DNA from: Roseateles_B sp041912595
GTDB taxonomy: Bacteria; Pseudomonadota; Gammaproteobacteria; Burkholderiales; Burkholderiaceae_C
DNA: 64,000 bases
Direction: 5' to 3'
NCBI GenBank assembly: GCA_041912595.1
Contig: JAYRMR010000002.1
Coordinates: forward strand, 62,001 to 126,000
Below, piece by piece: positions 1 to 7,210 of the stretch (the stretch's first letter is position 1; every line of letters begins with the position of its first letter). A program made the translations under genes and the position numbers. The notes under the pieces are model-generated. The model saw only the letters and a program-made list of their open reading frames with translations, was not told the origin of the DNA and did no database searches.

Positions 1-2
1 TG

Positions 3-35
3 CCGGGCGTCGACGCCGGCGGGGCCCAGGCCTGA
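3..35 (+). CDS. C-terminal end of an upstream gene, probably the sensor kinase partner of DctD
   Basis: Only the last ten codons and a TGA stop are inside the window; they read PGVDAGGAQA. An LP-like turn followed by a short polar tail is how many histidine kinase ATPase domains end. The gene stops 10 bases before a DctD-like regulator, and DctD-family regulators are usually co-transcribed with a DctB-like kinase. The identity is inferred from context alone; the visible residues cannot prove it. Confidence 0.4.
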   Translation, partial: PGVDAGGAQA

Positions 36-45
36 CAATGCCGCC

Positions 46-1422
46 ATGACCCTGCCCCCGAACCCCGAGCTGTCCGTCCTCCTCGTCGAGGACGACCTGC
101 ACATGCAGCTGGGCTGCGTCCAGGCCCTGCAGCTGGCGGGCCTGCCGGCACGCGCCGTGCTGTCCGTCGAGGAGGCCCGGCCGCTGCTGCACGCCGGCTT
201 CGCGGGCGTCGTCATCACCGACATGCGCCTGCCCGGCGCCGACGGCCTGAGCCTCGTGCGTCACTGCCAGGAGATGGACGCCGCCCTGCCCGTCATCATG
301 ATCACGGGCCACGGCGACGTCAGCCTGGCCGTGGAAGCCATGCGGGCCGGCGCCTACGATTTCATCCCCAAGCCCTTCTCGCCCGAGCATCTCGTCGAGG
401 TGGTGCGCCGCGCGCTGGACAAGCGCCGCCTCACGCTGGAGGTCGCCCAGCTGCGCGAGGCCCTGGCCCGGCGCGACGGCGTGGCGGGGCAGCTGGTGGG
501 GCGCTCGCCGCAGATCGAGGCCGTGCGCCAGCTGGTGGCCCGCGTGGCGGAATCGCGGGTGGACGTGCTGATCCGCGGCGAGACGGGCACCGGCAAGGAG
601 CTGGTCGCGCAGGCCCTGCACGAGCTCTCCGCGCGTCGCGGCGGCCCCTTCGTGGCCCTCAACTGCGGCGGCCTGCCCGAGACGCTGCTGGACAGCGAGC
701 TCTTCGGCCACGAGCCCGGCGCCTTCACCGGCGCGCAGAAGCGCCGCATCGGCAAGATCGAGCACGCCAGCGGCGGCACGCTGTTCCTGGACGAGGTCGA
801 GAGCATGCCCATGGCCGCGCAGATCAAGCTGCTGCGCGTGCTGCAGGAGCGCCAGATCGAGCGCCTGGGCTCCAACCAGCCCCTGCCCGTGGACTGCCGC
901 GTGGTGGCGGCCAGCAAGGACGATCTGCTGGAGAAGTCCCGCCAGGGCAGTTTCCGCAGCGACCTCTACTACCGTCTCAACGTGGTGACCATCGACCTCC
1001 CGCCCCTGCGCGAGCGGCGCGAGGACATCCCGCTGCTGATGGAGCACTTCCTGCTGCTGGCCGCCAGCCGCTACAGCCTCGCCGTGCCGACGGTCAGCGC
1101 CGCGCAGCTGCGCACGCTCATGGCCCACCACTGGCCGGGCAATGTGCGCGAGCTGCGCAATGTGGCGGACTGCCTCGTGCTGGGCGTGCGCAGCGATGTG
1201 CTGGGCGACGTGCAGGGCGACCCCGCCGCGCCGGCGCCCGCCCCGCAGGCGCTGTCGCTGGCCGAGACCGTCGAGGACTTCGAGAAGAGCCTCATCCGCG
1301 AGGCCCTGCAGCGCCACGGCGGCAATATCGCCCGCAGCGCCCTGGCCCTGCGCACGCCGAAGACGACACTGGCGGACAAGATCCGCAAGTACGGCCTGAA
1401 TGCCGGAGACACCCAGGGCTGA
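46..1422 (+). CDS. dctD: DctD-like sigma-54-dependent response regulator
   Basis: NtrC-class activator of 458 aa. A receiver domain comes first (acidic pair near residue 16, phospho-acceptor Asp59 in ITDMRLPG), then an AAA+ domain with Walker A GETGTGKE (178-185) and the sigma-54 contact loop GAFTGA (225-230), then a Fis-type helix-turn-helix at the C-terminus. Phosphorylation should license ATP-driven opening of sigma-54 promoters. Sequence features through the receiver and central domain resemble rhizobial DctD, the regulator of C4-dicarboxylate uptake, so that is the best guess for the regulon; no dct transporter gene is in the window. It directly follows the remains of a likely kinase gene. 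The family is certain; the ligand is inference. Confidence 0.85.
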   Translation: MTLPPNPELSVLLVEDDLHMQLGCVQALQLAGLPARAVLSVEEARPLLHAGFAGVVITDMRLPGADGLSLVRHCQEMDAALPVIMITGHGDVSLAVEAMRAGAYDFIPKPFSPEHLVEVVRRALDKRRLTLEVAQLREALARRDGVAGQLVGRSPQIEAVRQLVARVAESRVDVLIRGETGTGKELVAQALHELSARRGGPFVALNCGGLPETLLDSELFGHEPGAFTGAQKRRIGKIEHASGGTLFLDEVESMPMAAQIKLLRVLQERQIERLGSNQPLPVDCRVVAASKDDLLEKSRQGSFRSDLYYRLNVVTIDLPPLRERREDIPLLMEHFLLLAASRYSLAVPTVSAAQLRTLMAHHWPGNVRELRNVADCLVLGVRSDVLGDVQGDPAAPAPAPQALSLAETVEDFEKSLIREALQRHGGNIARSALALRTPKTTLADKIRKYGLNAGDTQG

Positions 1423-1477
1423 GGGCCCGCCCGCCCGCCGCCGCGAGGTGCCTTTCGACCCCGCGTGCCGGCTTGCA

Positions 1478-1483
1478 TACACT
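1478..1483 (+). promoter_or_regulatory. -10 box TACACT for the RstA-like regulator
   Basis: TACACT ends ten bases before the ATG at 1493. Transcription starting about seven bases after the box would leave a leader of only a few bases. No clear -35 is visible. Confidence 0.45.
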
Positions 1484-1492
1484 GCGCCTGGC

Positions 1493-2218
1493 ATGAGCAC
1501 GACACCCATGGACCCTGCACGCATCCTCCTCGTTGAAGACGACAGCCGCCTCGCCGCCCTGGTGGCGGACGCCCTGCGCAAGGCCGGCTACGAGGTCGAG
1601 GTCTGCGACGACGGCGCCGAGGGCGAGGCCCGGCTGCGCGCCGAGGCCTTCGACGTCGTGCTGCTGGACGGCCACCTGCCCGGCAAGGACGGCTTCGACG
1701 TGCTGCGCGACGTGCGCCGCGACTTCAAGGGCCGCATCGTCATGCTGACCGCCCGCGACGACGACATCGACCAGGTGCTGGGCCTCGAGGGCGGCGCGGA
1801 CGACTACATCACCAAGCCCGTCGCGCCCCGCGTGCTGCTGGCGCGGCTGAAGGCCCTGCTGCGCCGGGACGCCCCGCCGGCCGCCGCAGTCGCCGAGGCC
1901 GCCTCGCCCGAGCCGGTGGACGAGATGGACTTCGGCCCCGTGCAGATCCGCCCCGCCGCGCGCGAGCTGCGCGTCAAGGGCGAGCCCGTGGAGCTGACGA
2001 CGGCCGAGTACGAGCTGCTGCTCTTCCTGGCGCGCCGCGCCGGGCAGGTCGTCTCGCGCGAGGACATCATGCAGGGCCTGCGCGGCCTGGAATTCGACGG
2101 CCTGGACCGGGCCATCGATGCCCGCGTCTCGCGCCTGCGCCGCAAGCTCGGCGACGACGCCCAGTCGCCGGAGCGCATCAAGACCGTGCGCGGCCAGGGC
2201 TATCTGTTCGCGCCGTGA
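1493..2218 (+). CDS. rstA: OmpR-family response regulator, RstA-like
   Basis: Two-domain DNA-binding regulator of 241 aa from the ATG at 1493. The frame is open further upstream, but that stretch would overlap dctD and the TACACT box lies just before 1493, so this start is preferred. The receiver carries Asp59 in LLDGHLPGKDG and the conserved Lys in ITKPV; the winged-helix domain ends with a run (GLDRAIDARVSRLRRKL, then RIKTVRGQGYLF) that closely resembles E. coli RstA. The kinase gene follows about 60 bases downstream on the same strand, as in rstAB. Family assignment is firm; RstA orthology rests on remembered similarity and its targets are unknown. Confidence 0.8.
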   Translation: MSTTPMDPARILLVEDDSRLAALVADALRKAGYEVEVCDDGAEGEARLRAEAFDVVLLDGHLPGKDGFDVLRDVRRDFKGRIVMLTARDDDIDQVLGLEGGADDYITKPVAPRVLLARLKALLRRDAPPAAAVAEAASPEPVDEMDFGPVQIRPAARELRVKGEPVELTTAEYELLLFLARRAGQVVSREDIMQGLRGLEFDGLDRAIDARVSRLRRKLGDDAQSPERIKTVRGQGYLFAP

Positions 2219-2278
2219 CCCACCCCTGCCGGCTCCGCTGAGCCGGATGGGGCCGTTCGGCCCTTCCGATTGCATCCC

Positions 2279-3622
2279 ATGCTTCGACTGCCACGACTCG
2301 GATTCAAGCCCTCGCCCCTGGCGCGCATCGCGCTGGGCCTCGGGCTGGCCGTGCTGACGCTGCTGCTGCTGGCCCAGGGCCTCGTCGCCGTGGCGGTCGA
2401 CCAGTTCACGGCGGACTATGTGAAGCGCTTCATGCGCGGCACGGTGGACGTGCTGGTCAACGAGCTGCGGCCGCTGGACCACAAGGCCCGCGAGGCGCGC
2501 ATCCGGCAGCTGGACCAGACCTTCGCCTATCCGGTGAGCCTCGTGCGCATGCAGGACCTCAGCGGCGCGCGCCAGGAGCAGCTGCTGCGCGGCGAGCTGG
2601 TGGTGGCGGGGCTGAACCGGCGCGTCTATGCCCGGCTCGATGCGCAGGGCGACGCCGTGCTGCAGCTGGGCCCGCTCAACGCGGACTGGCAGCCGGGCCA
2701 GTCCTGGCAGCTGCCGCGCGAGCTGTGGCTGCAGCTGCTCACCGGGCTCGCGCTGGCCTTCGCGGTGATGGGTCTCGCGTGGTGGCTGCTGCGGCCGGCC
2801 TGGCGGGACCTGCGCGAGCTGCAGGCCGCGGCCGACCAGATCAGCGCCGGCCACTTCGACACGCCGCTGCCGCGGCCGCGCAGCCGCCTCTTCTCGCCGC
2901 TCGCCCACGCCATCCGCTCGACGCTGCAGCGCCTGGCCTCCGCCCTGGCCAGCCAGCGCGAGCTCACCGGCGCGGTCTCGCACGAGCTGCGCACGCCGCT
3001 GGCGCGCCTGCGTTTCGCCATCGACGCCCTGATCGACGAGGACGACGCGGCCCGGCGCGAGGCCCAGGTCCAGGCCTGCGAGCGCGACATCGAGGAGCTG
3101 GAGGGCCTCATCGACGCCAGCCTGATGCTCGCCCGCCTGGACACCGGCGCGCTGAGTGCCAAGCCTGAACCCGGCGACCTCACCGAGCTGCTGACCCGTG
3201 AGTCCGAGAGCCTGCGCCCGCTGCTGGACGACAAGGACCTGAGCCTGGCCGTGAAGCTGCCCGACGTGCCGCTGCCCTTCGATGCGCAGATCCTGCCCTA
3301 TGCCCTGCGCAACGGCCTGCGCAACGCGGCCCGCCACGCGCGCCGCCGCATCTGCCTGAGCGCCTGGCTGGAGCACGAGCAGATCTGGCTGGCCATCGAC
3401 GACGACGGCGAGGGCGTGCCGGAGGCGCTGCGCGAGCTGGTCTTCACGCCCTTCAAGCGCCTCGAGCGCCACCGCCGTTCGCGCGGCTTCGGCCTGGGCC
3501 TGGCCATCGTGCGGCATGTGGCGGAGAGCCACGGCGGCCACGCCCTGATGCAGCGCGCGCCGGAGCTGGGCGGCGCGCGGCTGCTGATTCACTGGCCGCA
3601 GCAGGTCCGGCCCGGGCGCTGA
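2279..3622 (+). CDS. rstB: membrane sensor histidine kinase, RstB-like
   Basis: Kinase of 447 aa. Transmembrane helices near residues 15-37 and about 155-175 flank a short periplasmic sensor; a HAMP-like segment follows, then the dimerisation/phosphoacceptor motif SHELRTPLAR with His235 and an HATPase domain with the G-box RGFGLGLAIVRH near the end. ATG 2279 is preferred over an in-frame TTG three codons upstream. The small periplasmic domain with FAYPVSLVRM and the pairing with the RstA-like regulator suggest an RstB-type envelope sensor. The signal is unknown. All catalytic boxes look intact, so it should be active. Confidence 0.8.
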   Translation: MLRLPRLGFKPSPLARIALGLGLAVLTLLLLAQGLVAVAVDQFTADYVKRFMRGTVDVLVNELRPLDHKAREARIRQLDQTFAYPVSLVRMQDLSGARQEQLLRGELVVAGLNRRVYARLDAQGDAVLQLGPLNADWQPGQSWQLPRELWLQLLTGLALAFAVMGLAWWLLRPAWRDLRELQAAADQISAGHFDTPLPRPRSRLFSPLAHAIRSTLQRLASALASQRELTGAVSHELRTPLARLRFAIDALIDEDDAARREAQVQACERDIEELEGLIDASLMLARLDTGALSAKPEPGDLTELLTRESESLRPLLDDKDLSLAVKLPDVPLPFDAQILPYALRNGLRNAARHARRRICLSAWLEHEQIWLAIDDDGEGVPEALRELVFTPFKRLERHRRSRGFGLGLAIVRHVAESHGGHALMQRAPELGGARLLIHWPQQVRPGR

Positions 3623-3675
3623 GGCTCCGCAGCCACAGGCGCGGGATGGCGAACGCCATGGGGTCGCCGCTCCGC

Positions 3676-3681
3676 TATCGT
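3676..3681 (+). promoter_or_regulatory. -10 box TATCGT upstream of the YciI-like gene
   Basis: The motif GCTATCGT lies 36 bases before the ATG at 3718, and an AGGAG ribosome site sits between them. The GCTAnnnT form recurs upstream of several genes in this window. Confidence 0.4.
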
Positions 3682-3717
3682 GGCGACTCCTGATCACCCC
3701 GTCCGAGGAGTGCCCTC

Positions 3718-4422
3718 ATGCAACGTCGCCAGCTGCTTCAATGGTCCGCCGGACTCGGCGCCCTCACGCTGTGGCCCTCGGTCCGGGCTGAATCGGCCCC
3801 TGCGCCTTCTGCGCCGCCCACACCCGTCGCGGGCCGCGACTGGTTCGTGTTCCTCGAGACCGGCGCGCCCACGCCGCCGGACAAGGAGCGCGTGATGGCC
3901 ATGCAGAAGGGTCACATCGACAACTTCGGGCGGCTGTTCGCGGCAGGCAAGCTCTTCGCGGCCGGCCCGATGCGCGACCCGGCGAAGCTCAAGCGGGGCA
4001 TCGTCGTCGTGCGCGCACCGGACCCGGCCACGCTGCGCGGCTACTTCGACGAGGACGAGTACGTCGCGCTCGGCCACATGACGCTCAACGCCCAGCCCTG
4101 CGTCGTGAGGAAGGCCCTCAACACCACCGGCCTGAACCTGCAGAAGATCGTGGAGAACCGCATCGTGATGCTCACCCGCACCCCGGGCTTCAGCGAGGCC
4201 GACCAGGGCCCGCTGAAGGAGCGCCTCGCCGCGTTGGTGGCGGCGGGCACCTTCGGCGCCTGGTACGAGATGGAGGCCGGCCCCATCCACCACATCCTGT
4301 TCCGCCAGGGCACCGACGACGCGCCGCTGAACGAGGCGCTCTCGAGCCTGCCGGGCCGCAGTGTCGGCGGGCTGCAGGCCGAGGTGTGGAGCCAGTGGTT
4401 CGCGGAAGGCGTGGTGCGCTGA
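3718..4422 (+). CDS. exported YciI-like domain protein
   Basis: Protein of 234 aa. The N-terminus (MQRRQLLQWSAGLGALTL) is a signal sequence with an RR pair compatible with Tat export, probably cleaved after AESA. Residues about 40-130 form a YCII-like fold: DWFVFLETG, a conserved HIDNFGRLFAAGKLFAAGP stretch and a DEDEYVALGHM segment typical of the family's His/Asp pocket. A second, more diverged half follows (about 135-234). YCII domains are usually cytoplasmic and poorly characterised, so an exported two-part version is somewhat unusual. AGGAG seven bases before the ATG supports the start. It converges with the MFS gene, leaving six bases between stops. Confidence 0.7.
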   Translation: MQRRQLLQWSAGLGALTLWPSVRAESAPAPSAPPTPVAGRDWFVFLETGAPTPPDKERVMAMQKGHIDNFGRLFAAGKLFAAGPMRDPAKLKRGIVVVRAPDPATLRGYFDEDEYVALGHMTLNAQPCVVRKALNTTGLNLQKIVENRIVMLTRTPGFSEADQGPLKERLAALVAAGTFGAWYEMEAGPIHHILFRQGTDDAPLNEALSSLPGRSVGGLQAEVWSQWFAEGVVR

Positions 4423-4428
4423 ACCGGT

Positions 4429-5562
4429 TCAGCCGCGCGGCCGCAGCCTGAGCGCCGCCAGCGCCAGCACGCTGCACAGCCCGCCCATCGCAAAGGTGCT
4501 GCCGGGGCCGAGGGCGTCCCACAGCCAGCCGGCCAGGCCACCCGACACCAGCATGGCGAGGCCGCAGAAGAGGTTGAAGAAGCCGTAGGCCGTGCCGCGC
4601 AACGCGGCCGGCGCCACCTCGGCCACCAGCGCGGCCAGCAGGCCCTGGCTCATGCCCAGATGCACGCCCCACAAGGCCACGCCGGCCAGCACCCAGGGCC
4701 AGCCCTGCGCCGCCCCGAGCAGCGCCTGCGAGACCAGCAGCACGAGCAGGCTCCAGGCCAGCAGGCGCGTGGCGGGCAGGCGGTCCGCCAGCTTGCCGAA
4801 GGGATAGGCGCAGGCCGCGTACACCACATTCATCGCCACCATCACCAGCGGCACGAGGGCCAGCGGAATGCCCTGCCCCTCGGCGCGCAGCACGAGGAAG
4901 GCCTCGCTGAAACGGGCCAGCGTGAAGAGCGCGCCGAGGCTCGCCACCCACCAGAAGGCCGGACCCAGCCGGCGCAGCTGCGCCCGGCTGAGCGGGTTGG
5001 GGCGCTGGGCCGCGGGCGCGGCCGCGGGCTCGCGCACCCCCACGGCCAGCAGCGCCACGCAGGCCACGGCCGGCACGCAGGCCACCCAGAACACGGCACG
5101 GAAGTCACCCGCCCACAGCACCATCAGCACCGTGGCCAGCAGCGGGCCGAGGAAGGCGCCGACGGTGTCCAGGGACTGGCGCAGGCCGAAGGCCGCGCCG
5201 CGCAATTCGGGCGGCGCGATGTCGGCCACGAGGGCGTCGCGCGGGGCCCCGCGCAGGCCCTTGCCGACGCGGTCGCTGAGCCGCGCGGTGACCAGCAGGC
5301 CGGCGCCCGGCGCCAGCGCGAACAGCGGCTTGCTGAGCGCGCCCAGACCGTAGCCCAGCAGCGCCAGTGGCTTGCGGCGGCCCCAGTGGTCGCTGAGCAT
5401 GCCGGAGAAGATCTTGACGATCAGCGCCGTCGCCTCGGCCGCGCCCTCGATCAGGCCCACGGCCGTGGCGCTCATCCCGAGGCTGCCGACCATGAACAGC
5501 GGCAGCAGGCTGTGGATCATCTCCGAGGAGATGTCCATCAGCAGGCTCACGAAGCCCAGCAC
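4429..5562 (-). CDS. MFS transporter, 5' end apparently frameshifted
   Basis: The frame encodes 377 aa with about twelve hydrophobic segments and the MFS loop GRRKPLALLG followed by DRVGKGLRGAPRDAL, a signature of proton-coupled drug or metabolite exporters. The only in-frame start is a GTG at 5562 placed inside what should be the first helix and without a ribosome site. A well-formed N-terminus starting at ATG 5647 (MSHPAKPAAP...RRIP) lies in the next frame and joins this one if one base is removed from the run of five G at 5575-5579. I infer a longer gene, 5647 to 4429, with either a sequencing error or a real frameshift. The substrate is unknown. It lies 31 bases after purB. Confidence 0.7.
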   Translation of the reverse strand: MLGFVSLLMDISSEMIHSLLPLFMVGSLGMSATAVGLIEGAAEATALIVKIFSGMLSDHWGRRKPLALLGYGLGALSKPLFALAPGAGLLVTARLSDRVGKGLRGAPRDALVADIAPPELRGAAFGLRQSLDTVGAFLGPLLATVLMVLWAGDFRAVFWVACVPAVACVALLAVGVREPAAAPAAQRPNPLSRAQLRRLGPAFWWVASLGALFTLARFSEAFLVLRAEGQGIPLALVPLVMVAMNVVYAACAYPFGKLADRLPATRLLAWSLLVLLVSQALLGAAQGWPWVLAGVALWGVHLGMSQGLLAALVAEVAPAALRGTAYGFFNLFCGLAMLVSGGLAGWLWDALGPGSTFAMGGLCSVLALAALRLRPRG

Positions 5563-5647
5563 CCAGATGGCGCCGGGGGATGCGGCGCAGGGTGGCGAAG
5601 CGGGCGGCGGGTGCGGTGGGTGCGGCTGGCTTGGCGGGGTGGCTCAT
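5563..5647 (-). pseudogene. displaced N-terminal codons of the MFS gene
   Basis: ATG at 5647 opens about 24 codons of typical MFS N-terminal tail before the frame departs from the transporter at the G5 run 5575-5579. Deleting one G makes ...RRIPGAIWVLGFVSLL, which continues directly into the first membrane helix. Confidence 0.6.
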
Positions 5648-5678
5648 GGCGTGAGCTGGAGGACCGCCCCGCTGCCGA

Positions 5679-7046
5679 TCAGAGGCGGCGGGCCAGGGAC
5701 TCGGCCGTGCCGGTGTAGCCGCCCGGCGTCAGCGCGAGCAGGCGGGTCTTCTCGGCCTCGGGCAGTTCCAGGCCGCGGATGAAGTCCTGGATGGACTCGC
5801 GGGTGATGGCCTTGCCGCGGGTCAGCTCCTTCAGTCGCTCGTAGGGGTTGGGCAGGGCGTAGCGGCGCATCACGGTCTGGATGGGCTCGGCCAGCACTTC
5901 CCAGGCGGCATCGAGGTCGGCGGCCAGGGCGGCCTCGTTGATCTCGAGCTTGTCCAGGCCCTTGAGCAGGGAGTCGTAGCCCAGCAGCGCATAGCCCAGG
6001 CCCACGCCCATGTTGCGCAGCACGGTGGAGTCCGTCAGGTCCCGCTGCCAGCGGCTGATGGGCAGCTTCTGGCTGAGGTGGGTCAGCACGGCATTGGCCA
6101 GACCGAAGTTGCCCTCGGCGTTCTCGAAGTCGATGGGGTTGACCTTGTGCGGCATGGTCGAGGACCCGATCTCGCCGGCCTTGGTGCGCTGCTTGAAATA
6201 GCCCAGGGAGACATAGCCCCAGACGTCGCGCGACCAGTCGATGAGGATGGTGTTGGCGCGGGTCACGGCATCGAACAGCTCGGCCATGTAGTCGTGCGGC
6301 TCGATCTGGATGGTGTAGGGGTTGAAGGTCAGACCCAGCTGCTGCTCGATCACGCGCTGGCTGAAGGCTTCCCAGTCGAAGTCGGGCCAGGCGCTGAGGT
6401 GGGCGTTGTAGTTGCCCACGGCGCCGTTCATCTTGGCCAGCAGCTTGACGTCGGCGATGCGGGTGCGGGCATTGCGCAGGCGCGCCACGACGTTGGCGAT
6501 CTCCTTGCCCACGGTGGTGGGGCTGGCGGTCTGGCCGTGGGTGCGCGAGAGCATGGGCACGGCGGCCAGGGTGTGGGCCATGCCGGTGAGCTTGGTCGTG
6601 ATGCGGTCCAGCGTGGGCAGGATCACGTCCTGGCGGGCGGCCTTGAGCATCAGGCCGTGGCTGGTGTTGTTGATGTCCTCGCTGGTGCAGGCGAAGTGCA
6701 CGAACTCGCCGGCGGCCTTCAGCTCCGCGTGGCTCTCGAAGCGGGACTTGATCCAGTACTCGACGGCCTTGACGTCGTGGTTGGTGGTCTTCTCGATGTC
6801 CTTGATGGCCTGGGCATCGGCCTCGGCGAAGTTCGTCACCAGGGCGCGCAGCAGCTCGCGGGCGCCGGCGGACAGGGGCTTGAACTCGTCGAAGCCGGCG
6901 TCCGACAGGGCGATGAACCACTCGACCTCGACCTGCACGCGGCGGTGCATCAGGCCGAACTCGGACAGCAGCGGGCGCAGGCTGCCCATGCGCGAGGCAT
7001 AGCGGCCGTCCAGGGGAGACAGGGCGGTGAGGGCGGAGAGGTTCAT
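5679..7046 (-). CDS. purB: adenylosuccinate lyase
   Basis: Cytosolic homotetrameric enzyme of 455 aa that removes fumarate from SAICAR and from adenylosuccinate in purine synthesis. The fumarase/aspartase superfamily loop SSTMPHKVNP is present near residue 290 together with the conserved TSEDINN and SRTHGQ segments around the active site. Length matches the E. coli type (456 aa). A strong -10 box (TAAAAT) lies on the minus strand at 7095-7100, about 50 bases before the start. The downstream MFS gene is close enough to be co-transcribed, although nothing links its function to purines. Confidence 0.97.
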   Translation of the reverse strand: MNLSALTALSPLDGRYASRMGSLRPLLSEFGLMHRRVQVEVEWFIALSDAGFDEFKPLSAGARELLRALVTNFAEADAQAIKDIEKTTNHDVKAVEYWIKSRFESHAELKAAGEFVHFACTSEDINNTSHGLMLKAARQDVILPTLDRITTKLTGMAHTLAAVPMLSRTHGQTASPTTVGKEIANVVARLRNARTRIADVKLLAKMNGAVGNYNAHLSAWPDFDWEAFSQRVIEQQLGLTFNPYTIQIEPHDYMAELFDAVTRANTILIDWSRDVWGYVSLGYFKQRTKAGEIGSSTMPHKVNPIDFENAEGNFGLANAVLTHLSQKLPISRWQRDLTDSTVLRNMGVGLGYALLGYDSLLKGLDKLEINEAALAADLDAAWEVLAEPIQTVMRRYALPNPYERLKELTRGKAITRESIQDFIRGLELPEAEKTRLLALTPGGYTGTAESLARRL

Positions 7047-7094
7047 GGCGGGAGCCGGCCGCGAAGCCGGAAAAGAGCGAGGGCAAACCCGCGG

Positions 7095-7100
7095 ATTTTA
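7095..7100 (-). promoter_or_regulatory. -10 box TAAAAT for purB
   Basis: GCTAAAAT on the minus strand, in an AT-rich island just upstream of purB. It is close to the sigma-70 consensus; no convincing -35 is seen. Confidence 0.5.
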
Positions 7101-7210
7101 GCGTCGCCCCCAGCGGGGCGTCCGTGCCATCCGTCGCGCCTGGGCAGGACGGGCTTCGCGCCGCGTCACAATCCGGACCGCGCCCGGCATCGCTTCGGGC
7201 CGCCTGCATC

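Noticed and set aside
1292..3697. 801-codon minus-strand open frame opposite the RstAB-like pair
   Set aside because: No family features; it mirrors the GC-rich third positions of the true genes.
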